Below, in pieces: positions 34,041-42,791 of a DNA stretch of 64,000 nt (positions are counted from its first letter, which is position 1; the number at the start of each line of letters is the position of its first letter). Below the pieces are notes generated by a model. It saw only the letters and a list, made by a program, of their open reading frames with translations. It was not told where the DNA came from and did no database searches. A program made the translations under genes and the position numbers. The stretch spans positions 1 to 64,000 of the forward strand of contig JBKPAD010000013.1 in NCBI GenBank assembly GCA_046726235.1, written 5' to 3'. The DNA comes from Nitricoxidireducens sp046726235. GTDB taxonomy: Bacteria > Pseudomonadota > Gammaproteobacteria > Burkholderiales > Rhodocyclaceae.

Positions 34041-35722
34041 CGCTCGACGCCAGACGCCGCGACACTGCGGAAATGCTGCGCCAGCACGGCCTGATCAGCG
34101 ACGACCAGTTGCGCATCGCGCTGCTGGAGCATGCCCAGTCCCGGCGACCGCTGGAGAAGCTGCTCGTGAGCCTCGGCTTCGTGACCGAGGCGACGCTGCG
34201 GGATGCCGTCGGCGCCAGCCTCGGCCGTCGCTCCGTGGCGCTCGAGCACGCCGTCGTCTCGCCGGAAGCCGTGCGCTTGGTGCCGCGCGAAACGGCGCGC
34301 CGCTATCGCCTGCTGCCGCTCGATTACTGCGCCGGCGAGGCTCGCCTGACGGTCGCCATGGCGGACCCGGACGACATCGTCGCCATCGACAAGCTGCGTG
34401 CCGCCGTCTCCCCGGATCTCCTGGTCGACGCCCTGCTTGCCGGGGAATCCGAGATCTCCGAGGCCATCGATCGGCACTACGGGCACGAGCTATCGATCGA
34501 CGGCATCCTGCGCGAAATCGAAGCCGGTCGTACGGCAGCCGCCACTGCCGGCGAGTACGAGCAGCCGGTGATCCGGCTCGTCGACGCCCTCCTGACCGAC
34601 GCCGTCAAGCGCGGCGCCTCCGACATCCACTTCGAGCCCGAGTCGAGCTTCCTGCGCATCCGCTACCGCCTCGACGGCATGCTGCGCCAGATACGCGCGC
34701 TGCACCGGTCCTATTGGCCGGCGATGGCGGTTCGCCTCAAGGTCGTCTCCGCCATGAACATCGCGGAGACGCGCGCGCCGCAGGACGGCCGCTTCACGCT
34801 CAACGTCAGCGGACGCGACTTCGACTTCCGCGTCGCCGTGCAGCCGACCATCCACGGCGAAAACATCGTGCTGCGCATCCTCGACCGCAACAAGGGTCTC
34901 GTGCCGCTCGACGGCCTCGGGCTGGACGCGGAGCAACTGGCGCAACTGCGCGCGATGATCGCGCGGCCCGAAGGCATTCTGCTGGTCACCGGGCCGACCG
35001 GAAGCGGCAAGACGACGACGCTGTACTCGCTGCTCGGACACATCAACGACGAGTCGCTCAACATCATGACGCTGGAGGATCCGGTCGAGTATCCGATGCC
35101 GCTGCTGCGCCAGAGCGCAGTCGCCGAGGCGGCGAAGTTCGATTTCGCCAACGGCATCCGCTCCATGATGCGCCAGGATCCGGACGTCATCCTGGTCGGG
35201 GAGATCCGCGACGCCGACACCGCGGAAATGGCGTTCCGCGCCGCCATGACCGGGCATCGCGTGTTCTCGACGCTGCATAGCAATTCGGCGCTCGGCGCGA
35301 TACCCCGGCTGCTGGACATCGGCGTGCGGGCGGACGTGATGGCGGGCAACATGGTCGGCGTCATCGCGCAACGGCTCGTGCGCCGCCTATGCCCCGACTG
35401 CCGCGAGCCGCATCCGGCGACGGCCGCGGAATGCCGGCTGCTGCATATCGACGACGACAGCCAGTCCTGCCTCCTGCACCGCCCGGTCGGCTGCGCGGCC
35501 TGCGATCACCTCGGCTATCGCGGACGCTTCGCGATCATGGAACTGGTCCCGTTCGACGAGGACCTCGACGATCTGGTGGCGCGCCGCGCCACCATGGGCG
35601 AGATGCGTGAGGCCGCAGCGGCCCGCGGCTGGTGCAGCCTTGCGGCCGCCGGGCGCCGCCGCGTCCTCGACGGCTCGACCTCGCTCGACGAACTGGTCCG
35701 CATCGTGGACCTGGGGCGGTAG
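34037..35722 (+). CDS. GspE/PilB/MshE-family assembly ATPase
   Basis: 561 residues. An N-terminal T2SSE_N-type domain (residues about 1-150, RPLEKLLVSLGFVTEATLRDAVGASLG) precedes the ATPase domain: Walker A GPTGSGKTTTLY, Asp box DDESLNIMTLEDPVEY, Walker B ILVGEIRDADTAEMAF and His box FSTLHSNSALG. A tetracysteine zinc motif (CPDC ... CAAC) lies near the C-terminus. The N-terminal domain of MshE binds cyclic di-GMP in Vibrio; this protein has the matching arrangement, but the key residues were not aligned. It powers pilus assembly. Confidence 0.94.
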   Translation: MTLDARRRDTAEMLRQHGLISDDQLRIALLEHAQSRRPLEKLLVSLGFVTEATLRDAVGASLGRRSVALEHAVVSPEAVRLVPRETARRYRLLPLDYCAGEARLTVAMADPDDIVAIDKLRAAVSPDLLVDALLAGESEISEAIDRHYGHELSIDGILREIEAGRTAAATAGEYEQPVIRLVDALLTDAVKRGASDIHFEPESSFLRIRYRLDGMLRQIRALHRSYWPAMAVRLKVVSAMNIAETRAPQDGRFTLNVSGRDFDFRVAVQPTIHGENIVLRILDRNKGLVPLDGLGLDAEQLAQLRAMIARPEGILLVTGPTGSGKTTTLYSLLGHINDESLNIMTLEDPVEYPMPLLRQSAVAEAAKFDFANGIRSMMRQDPDVILVGEIRDADTAEMAFRAAMTGHRVFSTLHSNSALGAIPRLLDIGVRADVMAGNMVGVIAQRLVRRLCPDCREPHPATAAECRLLHIDDDSQSCLLHRPVGCAACDHLGYRGRFAIMELVPFDEDLDDLVARRATMGEMREAAAARGWCSLAAAGRRRVLDGSTSLDELVRIVDLGR

Positions 35723-35723
35723 C

Positions 35724-36923
35724 GTGACGGACTTCCGCTACAAGGCCATGGACGGCGCCGGCCGCATCGTCACCGGCCGTCTGCGGGCGCCCACCGTCGC
35801 CGACCTCGAGGCTCGGCTCCGGCGCATGGGCCTGGACGTCATCACGACGGCGCCCTGCACCCACCGCATCGGGGCGCTCCGGCAGGTGGCGCGGCGCGAC
35901 CTGATCAATCTCTACTTCCCCCTCGAGCAACTCCTCGCCGCAGGCGTGCCGCTGGTGGACGCACTCGGCGACCTGCATGCCGGTCTCGCCCGCGGCGGCC
36001 TCAAGGACGTGCTCGGCGCGGCCATCGACAGCATCGAGGGCGGCCGCACGCTCTCCCAGGCGATGGCCGAACATCCGTCCGTATTCGACGACGTGGCCGT
36101 CAATCTGGTGCATACCGGCGAAATCGCCGGCCGCCTGCCGGAAGTCCTTGCGCATCTGGCCGAATCGCTGAGGTGGCAGGATGAACTCGCCGCCGAGAGC
36201 AAGCGCATCGCCGCCTATCCGCTGTTCAGCGCGGCACTGTTGGCCGGCCTGATCCTGTTCGTGATGACCTACCTGGTGCCGAAGATCACTGTCTTCGTCG
36301 CCGGCGCCGGCCGGCAGTTGCCCTGGCATACGGAGGCGTTGATCGCCTTCTCCGGGTTCGTCTCCGGCCACTGGCCACTGCTTCTCGGGACGCCCGTGCT
36401 CGCCGCGATCGGCCTGCTGGCGGCCGCCCGCCGCAGTGCGCGTGCGCGGCTGGCGATCGACGGCGCCAAACTGCGGCTGCCGCTGCTCGGCGGCGTGTTG
36501 CGCAAGATCGTCCTCGCGCGCTTCGCCAACGTCGTGGCCATGATGTACGGCGCCGGCGTCCCGGTGCTCGAGGCGCTGCGCAGCGCCGAGCGGGTCGCCG
36601 GCAACGCCGCCGTGGCGGCCGCCCTGCGCCGCGGCCACGACCTCATCGCGGACGGCGCGAGCGTCGCCGACGCCTTCGCCCGCACGCGCACGTTCCCGCC
36701 GCTGGTGCTGCGGATGCTGCGCGTCGGCGAAAGCAGCGGCGGCCTCGACCGGGCGCTCGCCAACGTGAGCTACTTCTACCGCCGCGACGTGCGCGAATCG
36801 GTGGCGCGCGTGCAAACGCTGGCCGAGCCGGTGATGACCGCCATCATCGGCATCGTCATGGGCTGGGTCATGCTCTCGGTGCTCGGCCCGGTCTACGACG
36901 TCATCGGCGGGCTCAAGCTGTGA
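35724..36923 (+). CDS. GspF/PilC/MshG-family inner-membrane platform protein
   Basis: 399 residues from GTG 35724, two bases after the ATPase stop. It has FRYKAMDGAGRIVTGRL at the N-terminus and two T2SSF repeats: LYFPLEQLLAAGVPLVDALGDL and FANVVAMMYGAGVPVLEALRSAERVAGN, each followed by membrane helices. TGEIAGRLPEVLAHLA and VGESSGGLDRALANVSYFY are the conserved G-E-x-x-G segments. It is the membrane platform on which pilins are extracted and polymerised. Confidence 0.94.
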   Translation: MTDFRYKAMDGAGRIVTGRLRAPTVADLEARLRRMGLDVITTAPCTHRIGALRQVARRDLINLYFPLEQLLAAGVPLVDALGDLHAGLARGGLKDVLGAAIDSIEGGRTLSQAMAEHPSVFDDVAVNLVHTGEIAGRLPEVLAHLAESLRWQDELAAESKRIAAYPLFSAALLAGLILFVMTYLVPKITVFVAGAGRQLPWHTEALIAFSGFVSGHWPLLLGTPVLAAIGLLAAARRSARARLAIDGAKLRLPLLGGVLRKIVLARFANVVAMMYGAGVPVLEALRSAERVAGNAAVAAALRRGHDLIADGASVADAFARTRTFPPLVLRMLRVGESSGGLDRALANVSYFYRRDVRESVARVQTLAEPVMTAIIGIVMGWVMLSVLGPVYDVIGGLKL

Positions 36924-38386
36924 GGGCGGCACGCCAGCGCCTGCTGACGGCGACCGCCGACCGGCTTACGGCATGGTCCCGGCGCGGACGCACGCTCGAC
37001 GTCATCGCCGAATTCGCCGCGGACGAGGCGGGGTTCGTCGCCTTCGAGGCCTACGTCCTGCGGCACCTCGCCTGCGACTTCGCCCTGCTCGCGGACGTTG
37101 CGGACGAAGAATTCGAGTTGCACGAAATCCCGCCGGTACGCGGGCGCCACAGGCGGGCGCTGATCGCGCGCAAGCTCGATCAGGCTCACGCCGAAACGCC
37201 GCTGAAGGCAGCCATCGGTTGCGGCCACGCCGCCGAAGGCCGGCGCGACGAGCGGTTGCTGTTCGCGGCCCTCGTTCCGCCGCCCGCGATGACCCGCTGG
37301 CTGCACATCCTCGAGCGCAGCAAGGCGGCGATCGAAGGCCTCCATCTGCTGGCGCAGCTGGTTGAACGCTTGCCCACGGTGCTGGCACTGCCGCTGCAAC
37401 ATCGGGTCGTGGTGACGGTGACCCGTGCCGGACTGCGCCAGACAGTCCTGGAGAACGGCCGCCTGCGCTTCTCGCGCCTGACGCCCATCGCGAGCGAAGC
37501 CGACGCACCCGCCGCCTGCGCCGCCGAACTGGTGCGCCTCAAGCGCTATCTCGCCGGGCATATGCCGGCGTCTGCGACCGAGATTCCGGTAACGATCCTG
37601 GCCAGTCGCCGGGCACGGGACCGTTACCGGGAAAGCTGTTCGGCCGTGGAGGGCGTCTGCGTTGAATGCCTCGACCTGCGCGAGGAATCGTCGCGAGCGG
37701 GGCTCAGGCAGGCGCCGAGCGGCTTTGCGACCGAAGCCCTGTTCCTGCAGCTCATGATGCAGCAGCGACACGCGGAGCAGCTGGCGCCGCCGTCCTTGCG
37801 CCAGCATTACGCCGTGCGTCGCATGGAGCGCGTGCTGCATGGCGGTGCGATCGCCGTCTTCGCCGCCGGCCTGGCCGTTGGAGGCCTCGGCTGGACTGAA
37901 GCCACGACGATGCGCGAACGCGGTGCCGTCCTGGCCGCCGACCTCGAGGCCGAGACGCGCCGCTACCAGGCACGTCTAGGAGCCCTGCCCGATCTGCCGC
38001 TGAAGGCCGCCGAGCTGCGCGCCGTGATCGACCGCCACGAGGATCTGCAGCGGCGCTCGCCCCGGCCGGCAGATTCGTTCCGACTGATCGGCGGTGCGCT
38101 CGCCGACTTTCCGCAGGTTCATGTCGAGCGCCTCGACTGGGCCCTTGACACCGAGCACCGTGCCGTCGTCGAACTGCACGCGACCCTTTCGCCGGTCCTG
38201 GCTGCGGACCCGCGTACCCAGCTTGCGATCGTGAACGAGTTCGTCAGGCGGCTTGAAGCCGGCGCAGCTGCGCGCGTGCAAATCCTGGCCGCGCCGTTCG
38301 ATGCCGATCCGGCAAAGCCGCTTCCCGGCGACGCGACGGCGCGGCGGCCGAAACTATCCCTCCGCATCGCGTGGCGCGACGCATGA
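36920..38386 (+). CDS. Fused PilM/PilN-like (GspL/MshI-type) assembly protein
   Basis: 488 residues from GTG 36920, overlapping the platform gene by 4 bases. The N-terminal ~290 residues look like a degenerate actin-like (PilM/GspL cytoplasmic) domain without clear ATP motifs. A single membrane helix lies at about residues 310-330 (GGAIAVFAAGLAVGGLGWTEA). The periplasmic part starts with a coiled-coil-prone segment (LAADLEAETRRYQARLGALPDLPLKAAELRAVIDR) and ends in a ferredoxin-like PilN/GspL-type region (FPQVHVERLDWALD ... VVELHATLS). This is the GspL/MshI architecture. The assignment rests on topology and position because sequence identity to named families is not obvious. Confidence 0.7.
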   Translation: MRAARQRLLTATADRLTAWSRRGRTLDVIAEFAADEAGFVAFEAYVLRHLACDFALLADVADEEFELHEIPPVRGRHRRALIARKLDQAHAETPLKAAIGCGHAAEGRRDERLLFAALVPPPAMTRWLHILERSKAAIEGLHLLAQLVERLPTVLALPLQHRVVVTVTRAGLRQTVLENGRLRFSRLTPIASEADAPAACAAELVRLKRYLAGHMPASATEIPVTILASRRARDRYRESCSAVEGVCVECLDLREESSRAGLRQAPSGFATEALFLQLMMQQRHAEQLAPPSLRQHYAVRRMERVLHGGAIAVFAAGLAVGGLGWTEATTMRERGAVLAADLEAETRRYQARLGALPDLPLKAAELRAVIDRHEDLQRRSPRPADSFRLIGGALADFPQVHVERLDWALDTEHRAVVELHATLSPVLAADPRTQLAIVNEFVRRLEAGAAARVQILAAPFDADPAKPLPGDATARRPKLSLRIAWRDA

Positions 38387-38979
38387 CGCCCCAGGTCCTT
38401 CCGCGCCGGCGGCCGGCACTGTTCAGCGCCACGCTGGTTTTGCTCGGCGTCGCCGCCGCCGTGGTCGGGCAGAATCAGGCCGGCAGCGAGCATGACGCCC
38501 ATCAGCGCATGTCATCCGAGCGCGTGCGCTCGAAGGAGCGCCTGGCGAGCGTCGATGACGACCTCGCCAAAGCCGCCCAGCGCGCCGTTCGCTTCCGCGA
38601 ACTGATCGCCCGCGGCCACGTCGGTCCCGAGCAGCGGCTCGAGTGGACGGAACGGATCGCCGCCGTGCGCCAGGCGCGCGGCCTGTTCGAAGTGCATTAC
38701 GACTTCTCCGCACAGCGGTTGCTCGACGGTACCGGCGCAGCGTCCGAGAACGCCCGTTTCGAGGCCATGGCCAGCACCATGAAGTTCAGCATGCCGCTGC
38801 TCCATGAAGGCGACCTGCTCGTCTTCCTCGACGATCTCGCCGACGTGGCGCCCGCGCTGCTTCGGGTCCGTGAATGCCGCATCGAGCGCATGCCGCTCGA
38901 GCGCCATTCCGACCGGCTCGCACCTCGCCTGTCGGCCGCCTGCAGCGTCGACTGGATCACCTTGCGCGAGCGAACATGA
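38383..38979 (+). CDS. PilO/GspM-like pilus assembly protein
   Basis: 198 residues. One N-terminal membrane helix (about residues 14-30, FSATLVLLGVAAAVV) is followed by a charged coiled-coil segment (SSERVRSKERLASVDDDLAKAAQRAVRFRELIARG) and a C-terminal globular part ending WITLRERT. The size, topology and position directly after the PilM/PilN-like gene fit PilO/MshJ. It overlaps both neighbours by ATGA. No sequence motif is diagnostic. Confidence 0.65.
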   Translation: MTPQVLPRRRPALFSATLVLLGVAAAVVGQNQAGSEHDAHQRMSSERVRSKERLASVDDDLAKAAQRAVRFRELIARGHVGPEQRLEWTERIAAVRQARGLFEVHYDFSAQRLLDGTGAASENARFEAMASTMKFSMPLLHEGDLLVFLDDLADVAPALLRVRECRIERMPLERHSDRLAPRLSAACSVDWITLRERT

Positions 38980-39323
38980 ACCGCCGCCTCTTCCTGTCGG
39001 GGATGCTGGTCGCGACGGCCACCTCGGCTGAAACCCTCGGCCGCCTGTTCTTCAGCGCCGACCAGCGTGCAGCGCTGGAGCACCAGCGGCGGACGGGCGA
39101 TGCCGCCGGGGCGCTGCTCGAAGACGACCAGGCGGTCCGGCTCGACGGCGTCGTCAACAGTTCGTCCGGCCGCAGCACCCTCTGGCGCAACGGCCGCATG
39201 ACGAACGACGCCGCAGCGGCCCGCACGAAAGTGGGCGAAACCCTCGAGCCGGCGAGCGGCGCGCGCACCGATGTCATCGCGCCAGGCGCCGTCCGCATCG
39301 CGCGCCCGCGAGCCGCTCCGTGA
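38976..39323 (+). CDS. Small exported protein of the pilus cluster (PilP/MshK-like position)
   Basis: 115 residues with an N-terminal signal-like segment (MNRRLFLSGMLVATATSAE). The motif GRLFFSADQRAALEHQRR and the later RLDGVVNSSSGRSTLWRNGR suggest a conserved short family that I associate from memory with MSHA-like loci, where it takes the PilP/MshK place linking the alignment complex to the secretin. ATGA and TGATG overlaps join it to its neighbours. Its function is unproven. Confidence 0.62.
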   Translation: MNRRLFLSGMLVATATSAETLGRLFFSADQRAALEHQRRTGDAAGALLEDDQAVRLDGVVNSSSGRSTLWRNGRMTNDAAAARTKVGETLEPASGARTDVIAPGAVRIARPRAAP

Positions 39324-41968
39324 TGCGCGCACGGCGGCAGCACGGACAGGCGCTGCTGGTCATGATGGTGGTGCTCATCCTGGCGAGCCTGCATGCCGTC
39401 TTCAATCGCCTCGGGCCGGCACGCCCGGGGTTCGACCGCGCCGGCGACTATGCGCTGGCGCGAGCCCGGGAGGCGCTGCTCTGGTATGCCGTGACGTATC
39501 GCGACCGTCACGAGCCGGAGGTCGCCGGCTACCTGCCGTGCCCCGACAACGGCGATGACATCGGCAACGGCATCGCCTCGTCCAATTGCGGCAAGCCGGG
39601 CGAAATCGCCGTCGGCCTGCTGCCCTACCGGACGCTCGGGCTGCCGGACCTGCGCGACGCTGCCGGCGACTGCCTCTGGTATGCCGTCTCGGGAAGCTTC
39701 AAGAACGCCCCTAAGGCCGACGGCCCGCTCGACTGGGATACGCAGGGCCAGCTCAGCGTCGCCGAGGGCGGCGGCGTGCGCGTGTCGCCGGACGATGCCG
39801 ACGGCGGTGCCGCCGCCATCGTGTTCTCGCCGGGGCCGGCGCTTCCCGGCCAGGCGCGCCGCCAGACCGATCGTCCCTGCAACGCCGACCCCGCGCAGCC
39901 GGACGCCTTCCTCGAAAGCGTTCCGCCCGCATTTACCGCCGGCGACGCGACGAACGCGCACGGCGAAACGACGCGCAACGACCGCCTCGCCTGGGTGACG
40001 CCACGCGAGATATTCGACCGCATCATCGACCGCGCCGACTTCCGCAACCCGCTCGGCAGCATCCCCGAAGGTCGCATCAACCAGCTCATCGATGCCCAGC
40101 GCAAGGCGCTCGAAGGCCGCATCTGGTCGAGCATGTCGGCGCTGGCCGCCGGCTCTGCCGGAACGCCCGGGGCGAGCGCGATGCCGGCAAATGCCGCGGA
40201 CTACGCCCAGTTCGCCGGCAAGCTGATCGGCGACGTGCCGGACCTCGCGCCGCTCGCGGACAATGGACGGAGCTACGACCGCGACTTCGAAAACTGGCGC
40301 GAGCAGTTCCGCTACGTCGTCTGCGACGACCTCCGTCCGCTCGGTGGCTGCATCGCGGCGGGAGCACGCAACTGCCGCGGGGCGCTGCTGTTCGCCGGGC
40401 GCGGAACGGCCGGCGGCCCGCGGCCTGCGTCGATGCGCCCTCGTCCGCCGCCGCCGTCGCGCTCGGCATGGCTGACGAACTACTTCGAGAGCGGCGCGCT
40501 CGAACTGCTCGGCGGTCCGGCGCTCGCCTTCACCGCCGCCGGCCGCTACGAGGGCGACAACCCTGCCGCGGACGTCGGCGTCTGCCTCTCGTCCGGCAGC
40601 TACACGTCGTTTGCGAAAGACATCGCCGGCTACGCGCGCACCGCGAGTTCGTCGCTGCGCCCCGAAGCGGCGATCGACGGCGCGGCGCGCACGCTGACGC
40701 TCGGCAATCCCGCTGCGACCGCCGCGGGCAGCGGCTGCGCCTGGTTCCCGACGCAACTGCCGTTCAACGCCTCGCTGCGCGCCTATTTCAAGCTGCGCAT
40801 CGCCGATTCCGGCGAGGGCTTCACGCTCGCGATCATCGACGGCGGCCGCAACGCCGACGCCATGAACGCCGGCAGCCTCTGTGGCAATCCGGCCGGCGCC
40901 CAGCTCGGCTACTCCGGGCCGCGCGTCGCGCCGCCGAAGTTCGGCCTCGAGATCGACACCCGCCCGCAGTCGACCGGCAACTGCGGCGGCAACAACCGCA
41001 ACGATCCGTCGGCGCAGCACCTGGCCTTCGTCTATTGGGGAACGACCGGCGCCGACAGCGACGACAACTGTCATGGCGCCGGTGCGGCAGGCAACGGCGC
41101 GCAGCCGCTGAACCCGCGCACCCTCGGCAGCGGCATCGCCACCGTGCATGCCTCCGACCCCCATCTGCCCTATGCGGGCGCCCTGCCGGCGGACACCGAC
41201 ATCCACGTACGGCTCGACGCGACCAAGTCCTACGACGGCGTCCCGGTGGCGGCCGCGCGCTGGTCCGCGACGGGCGCAATCCTTGTCACCGCGGCGCCGC
41301 ATCGCCTGCTCAGCGGCCAGCGCGCGACCATCTCCGGGGTCAATCCGCCCGGCTACAACGGCACGGTCGCCGTCACTGTCGTCGACGACTTCCGGCTCTC
41401 TTATGCCGTCACCGCGGACCCAGGCGCTTACCTGGCGGGCGGACACGTCGCGCCGCCTTCCCCGATCGCCGTCGTCGCGGCCGAATGGTCGAGCGGCATC
41501 GCCACGCTCGTCACGGGCGAGCCGCACGGCTTCGTCGACGGCCAGCCGGTGGCGCTCGCCGGTACGACGCCGACCGCCTATGACGGCAGCTACACTGCCG
41601 AGGTCGTCGATGCCAATCGACTGCGCATCGTCCTGGCCGCGGACCCGGGTTCCTACGTATCGGGCGGCAGCCTTGCACCCGCCGCTGCGCTGGACCTGAA
41701 GGCCTACGTCGCCAACCGCCTCCTCGTGTTCTCGAGCGGCTATGTCTCCACCTGCACGCTCACCAATTTCCGCGACTTGTCGCAGGATCTCGACCAGCTG
41801 TGCACACAGGATGCGAGCCTCTCGGCGCAAGGCGTCCCGGTGAATGCTGACGCCGCGACGGGCCGCGCGCTGCCACGCGTCTTCGTTGGCTTCACCACCG
41901 CGCAGTCGACGGGCGCTGCCGGTCGTCAGCGCCTGACGATCTCTGACTTCCTGGCGAACGTGCAATGA
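39320..41968 (+). CDS. Giant GspK/MshQ-like pseudopilin with lectin-like region and two tandem repeats
   Basis: 882 residues from GTG 39320 (ATG 39323 is equally possible). The N-terminus is a prepilin-like signal, basic leader then QHG followed by QALLVMMVVLILASLHAVF. The glycine before the hydrophobic helix fits the peptidase site, but Glu5 is absent, as in GspK-type tip pseudopilins. Residues about 50-380 hold cysteines and the segment EVAGYLPCPDNGDD. Residues about 386-640 resemble a ConA/L-type-lectin sandwich (FKLRIADSGEGFTLAIIDGG, FGLEIDTRP, HLAFVYWG, DIHVRLDATKSYDG). Two ~70-residue repeats follow at about 642-712 and 718-789 (ARWSATGAILVTAAPHRL / AEWSSGIATLVTGEPHGF), resembling the FCCH-type repeats annotated in some bacterial proteins. 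A lectin-like strand and cysteines (VSTCTLTNF) close the protein. It may be a pilus-tip adhesin. Confidence 0.75.
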   Translation: MMRARRQHGQALLVMMVVLILASLHAVFNRLGPARPGFDRAGDYALARAREALLWYAVTYRDRHEPEVAGYLPCPDNGDDIGNGIASSNCGKPGEIAVGLLPYRTLGLPDLRDAAGDCLWYAVSGSFKNAPKADGPLDWDTQGQLSVAEGGGVRVSPDDADGGAAAIVFSPGPALPGQARRQTDRPCNADPAQPDAFLESVPPAFTAGDATNAHGETTRNDRLAWVTPREIFDRIIDRADFRNPLGSIPEGRINQLIDAQRKALEGRIWSSMSALAAGSAGTPGASAMPANAADYAQFAGKLIGDVPDLAPLADNGRSYDRDFENWREQFRYVVCDDLRPLGGCIAAGARNCRGALLFAGRGTAGGPRPASMRPRPPPPSRSAWLTNYFESGALELLGGPALAFTAAGRYEGDNPAADVGVCLSSGSYTSFAKDIAGYARTASSSLRPEAAIDGAARTLTLGNPAATAAGSGCAWFPTQLPFNASLRAYFKLRIADSGEGFTLAIIDGGRNADAMNAGSLCGNPAGAQLGYSGPRVAPPKFGLEIDTRPQSTGNCGGNNRNDPSAQHLAFVYWGTTGADSDDNCHGAGAAGNGAQPLNPRTLGSGIATVHASDPHLPYAGALPADTDIHVRLDATKSYDGVPVAAARWSATGAILVTAAPHRLLSGQRATISGVNPPGYNGTVAVTVVDDFRLSYAVTADPGAYLAGGHVAPPSPIAVVAAEWSSGIATLVTGEPHGFVDGQPVALAGTTPTAYDGSYTAEVVDANRLRIVLAADPGSYVSGGSLAPAAALDLKAYVANRLLVFSSGYVSTCTLTNFRDLSQDLDQLCTQDASLSAQGVPVNADAATGRALPRVFVGFTTAQSTGAAGRQRLTISDFLANVQ

Positions 41969-42762
41969 CGGCGCGAAAGGCACCCGGCTTCACGCTCGCC
42001 GAGCTCGCCATCGTGCTGGCGATCGTGTCGCTGCTGATCGGCGGCATGCTGATGCCGCTGGGCACCCAGCAGGAAATCCGCAATCGTCAGGAAACCGCGC
42101 GGGCGCTCGTCGCCATCCAGGAGTCGCTGATCGGCTTCGCGCTGGTCAAGGGCCGCCTGCCCTGCCCGGCCGCACCGGCGATCGCCGCCGGCACTGGCGG
42201 AGTATGCCCGGCGGACGGTTCGGCCAGCGTCGCAGGCTGCGAGGCGACGACCGGCAGCGGCCCCAGCCTCGCCTGCAGCAACCCGGAGGGCGTGCTGCCC
42301 TGGGCGACCCTGGGACTGCCGGAGGGGGACGCCTGGGGCAACCGCTATACGTATCGCGTGTCGGCGCTGTTCGCGCGCGGCATCGACCCGGGGCAGACAG
42401 ACTTCGGCGACGGCTGCGCGCTGAACCCGTCGGATCACAGCGAATTCAAGCCGGGGCTCGGCGACGGCCCGCGCGAAGCGGCATTCGCGCTGTGCAGCGC
42501 GGGAGACATCGCGGTGTTCGACGCCGTTGGCGGCACATCGCTGGTCGGTGACCTGCCGGCGATCGTCGTCTCCCATGGACGCAGCGGCGGCGGGGCGTGG
42601 ACGCCGCAGGGCACCCGACTTCCGGCGGCCGGCGCCGAGGAAGCCGAGAACGCCAACGGCGATGCCAAATTCGTCGCCAGCACGGCGATCGACGACCAGC
42701 TGCAGTGGATTCCGCGCAGCCTGCTGATGAACCGGATGCTGCTGGCGCGCCGGCTGCCATGA
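41965..42762 (+). CDS. Type IV prepilin-like protein (minor pilin)
   Basis: 265 residues. The prepilin signal is short: MTARKAPG, then FTLAELAIVLAIVSLLIGGML, with Glu5 of the mature protein present. The globular part has several cysteines and the segment VKGRLPCPAAPA, similar to the L-P-C-P of the preceding giant pseudopilin, and WATLGLPEGDAWGNRYTYRV, a motif common in MshO/type II minor pilins. ATGA overlap with the upstream gene. Processing needs a prepilin peptidase, which is not encoded in this window. Confidence 0.85.
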   Translation: MTARKAPGFTLAELAIVLAIVSLLIGGMLMPLGTQQEIRNRQETARALVAIQESLIGFALVKGRLPCPAAPAIAAGTGGVCPADGSASVAGCEATTGSGPSLACSNPEGVLPWATLGLPEGDAWGNRYTYRVSALFARGIDPGQTDFGDGCALNPSDHSEFKPGLGDGPREAAFALCSAGDIAVFDAVGGTSLVGDLPAIVVSHGRSGGGAWTPQGTRLPAAGAEEAENANGDAKFVASTAIDDQLQWIPRSLLMNRMLLARRLP

Positions 42763-42791
42763 CCCGACAACCGCATTAGAAAGGGAACGAC

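Noticed and set aside
38957..41983. Open frame of about 1000 codons on the minus strand
   Set aside because: It is antisense to the pseudopilin gene and arises from high GC in the third codon position. The protein is Arg/Gly/Ala-rich with no domain, signal or start site.
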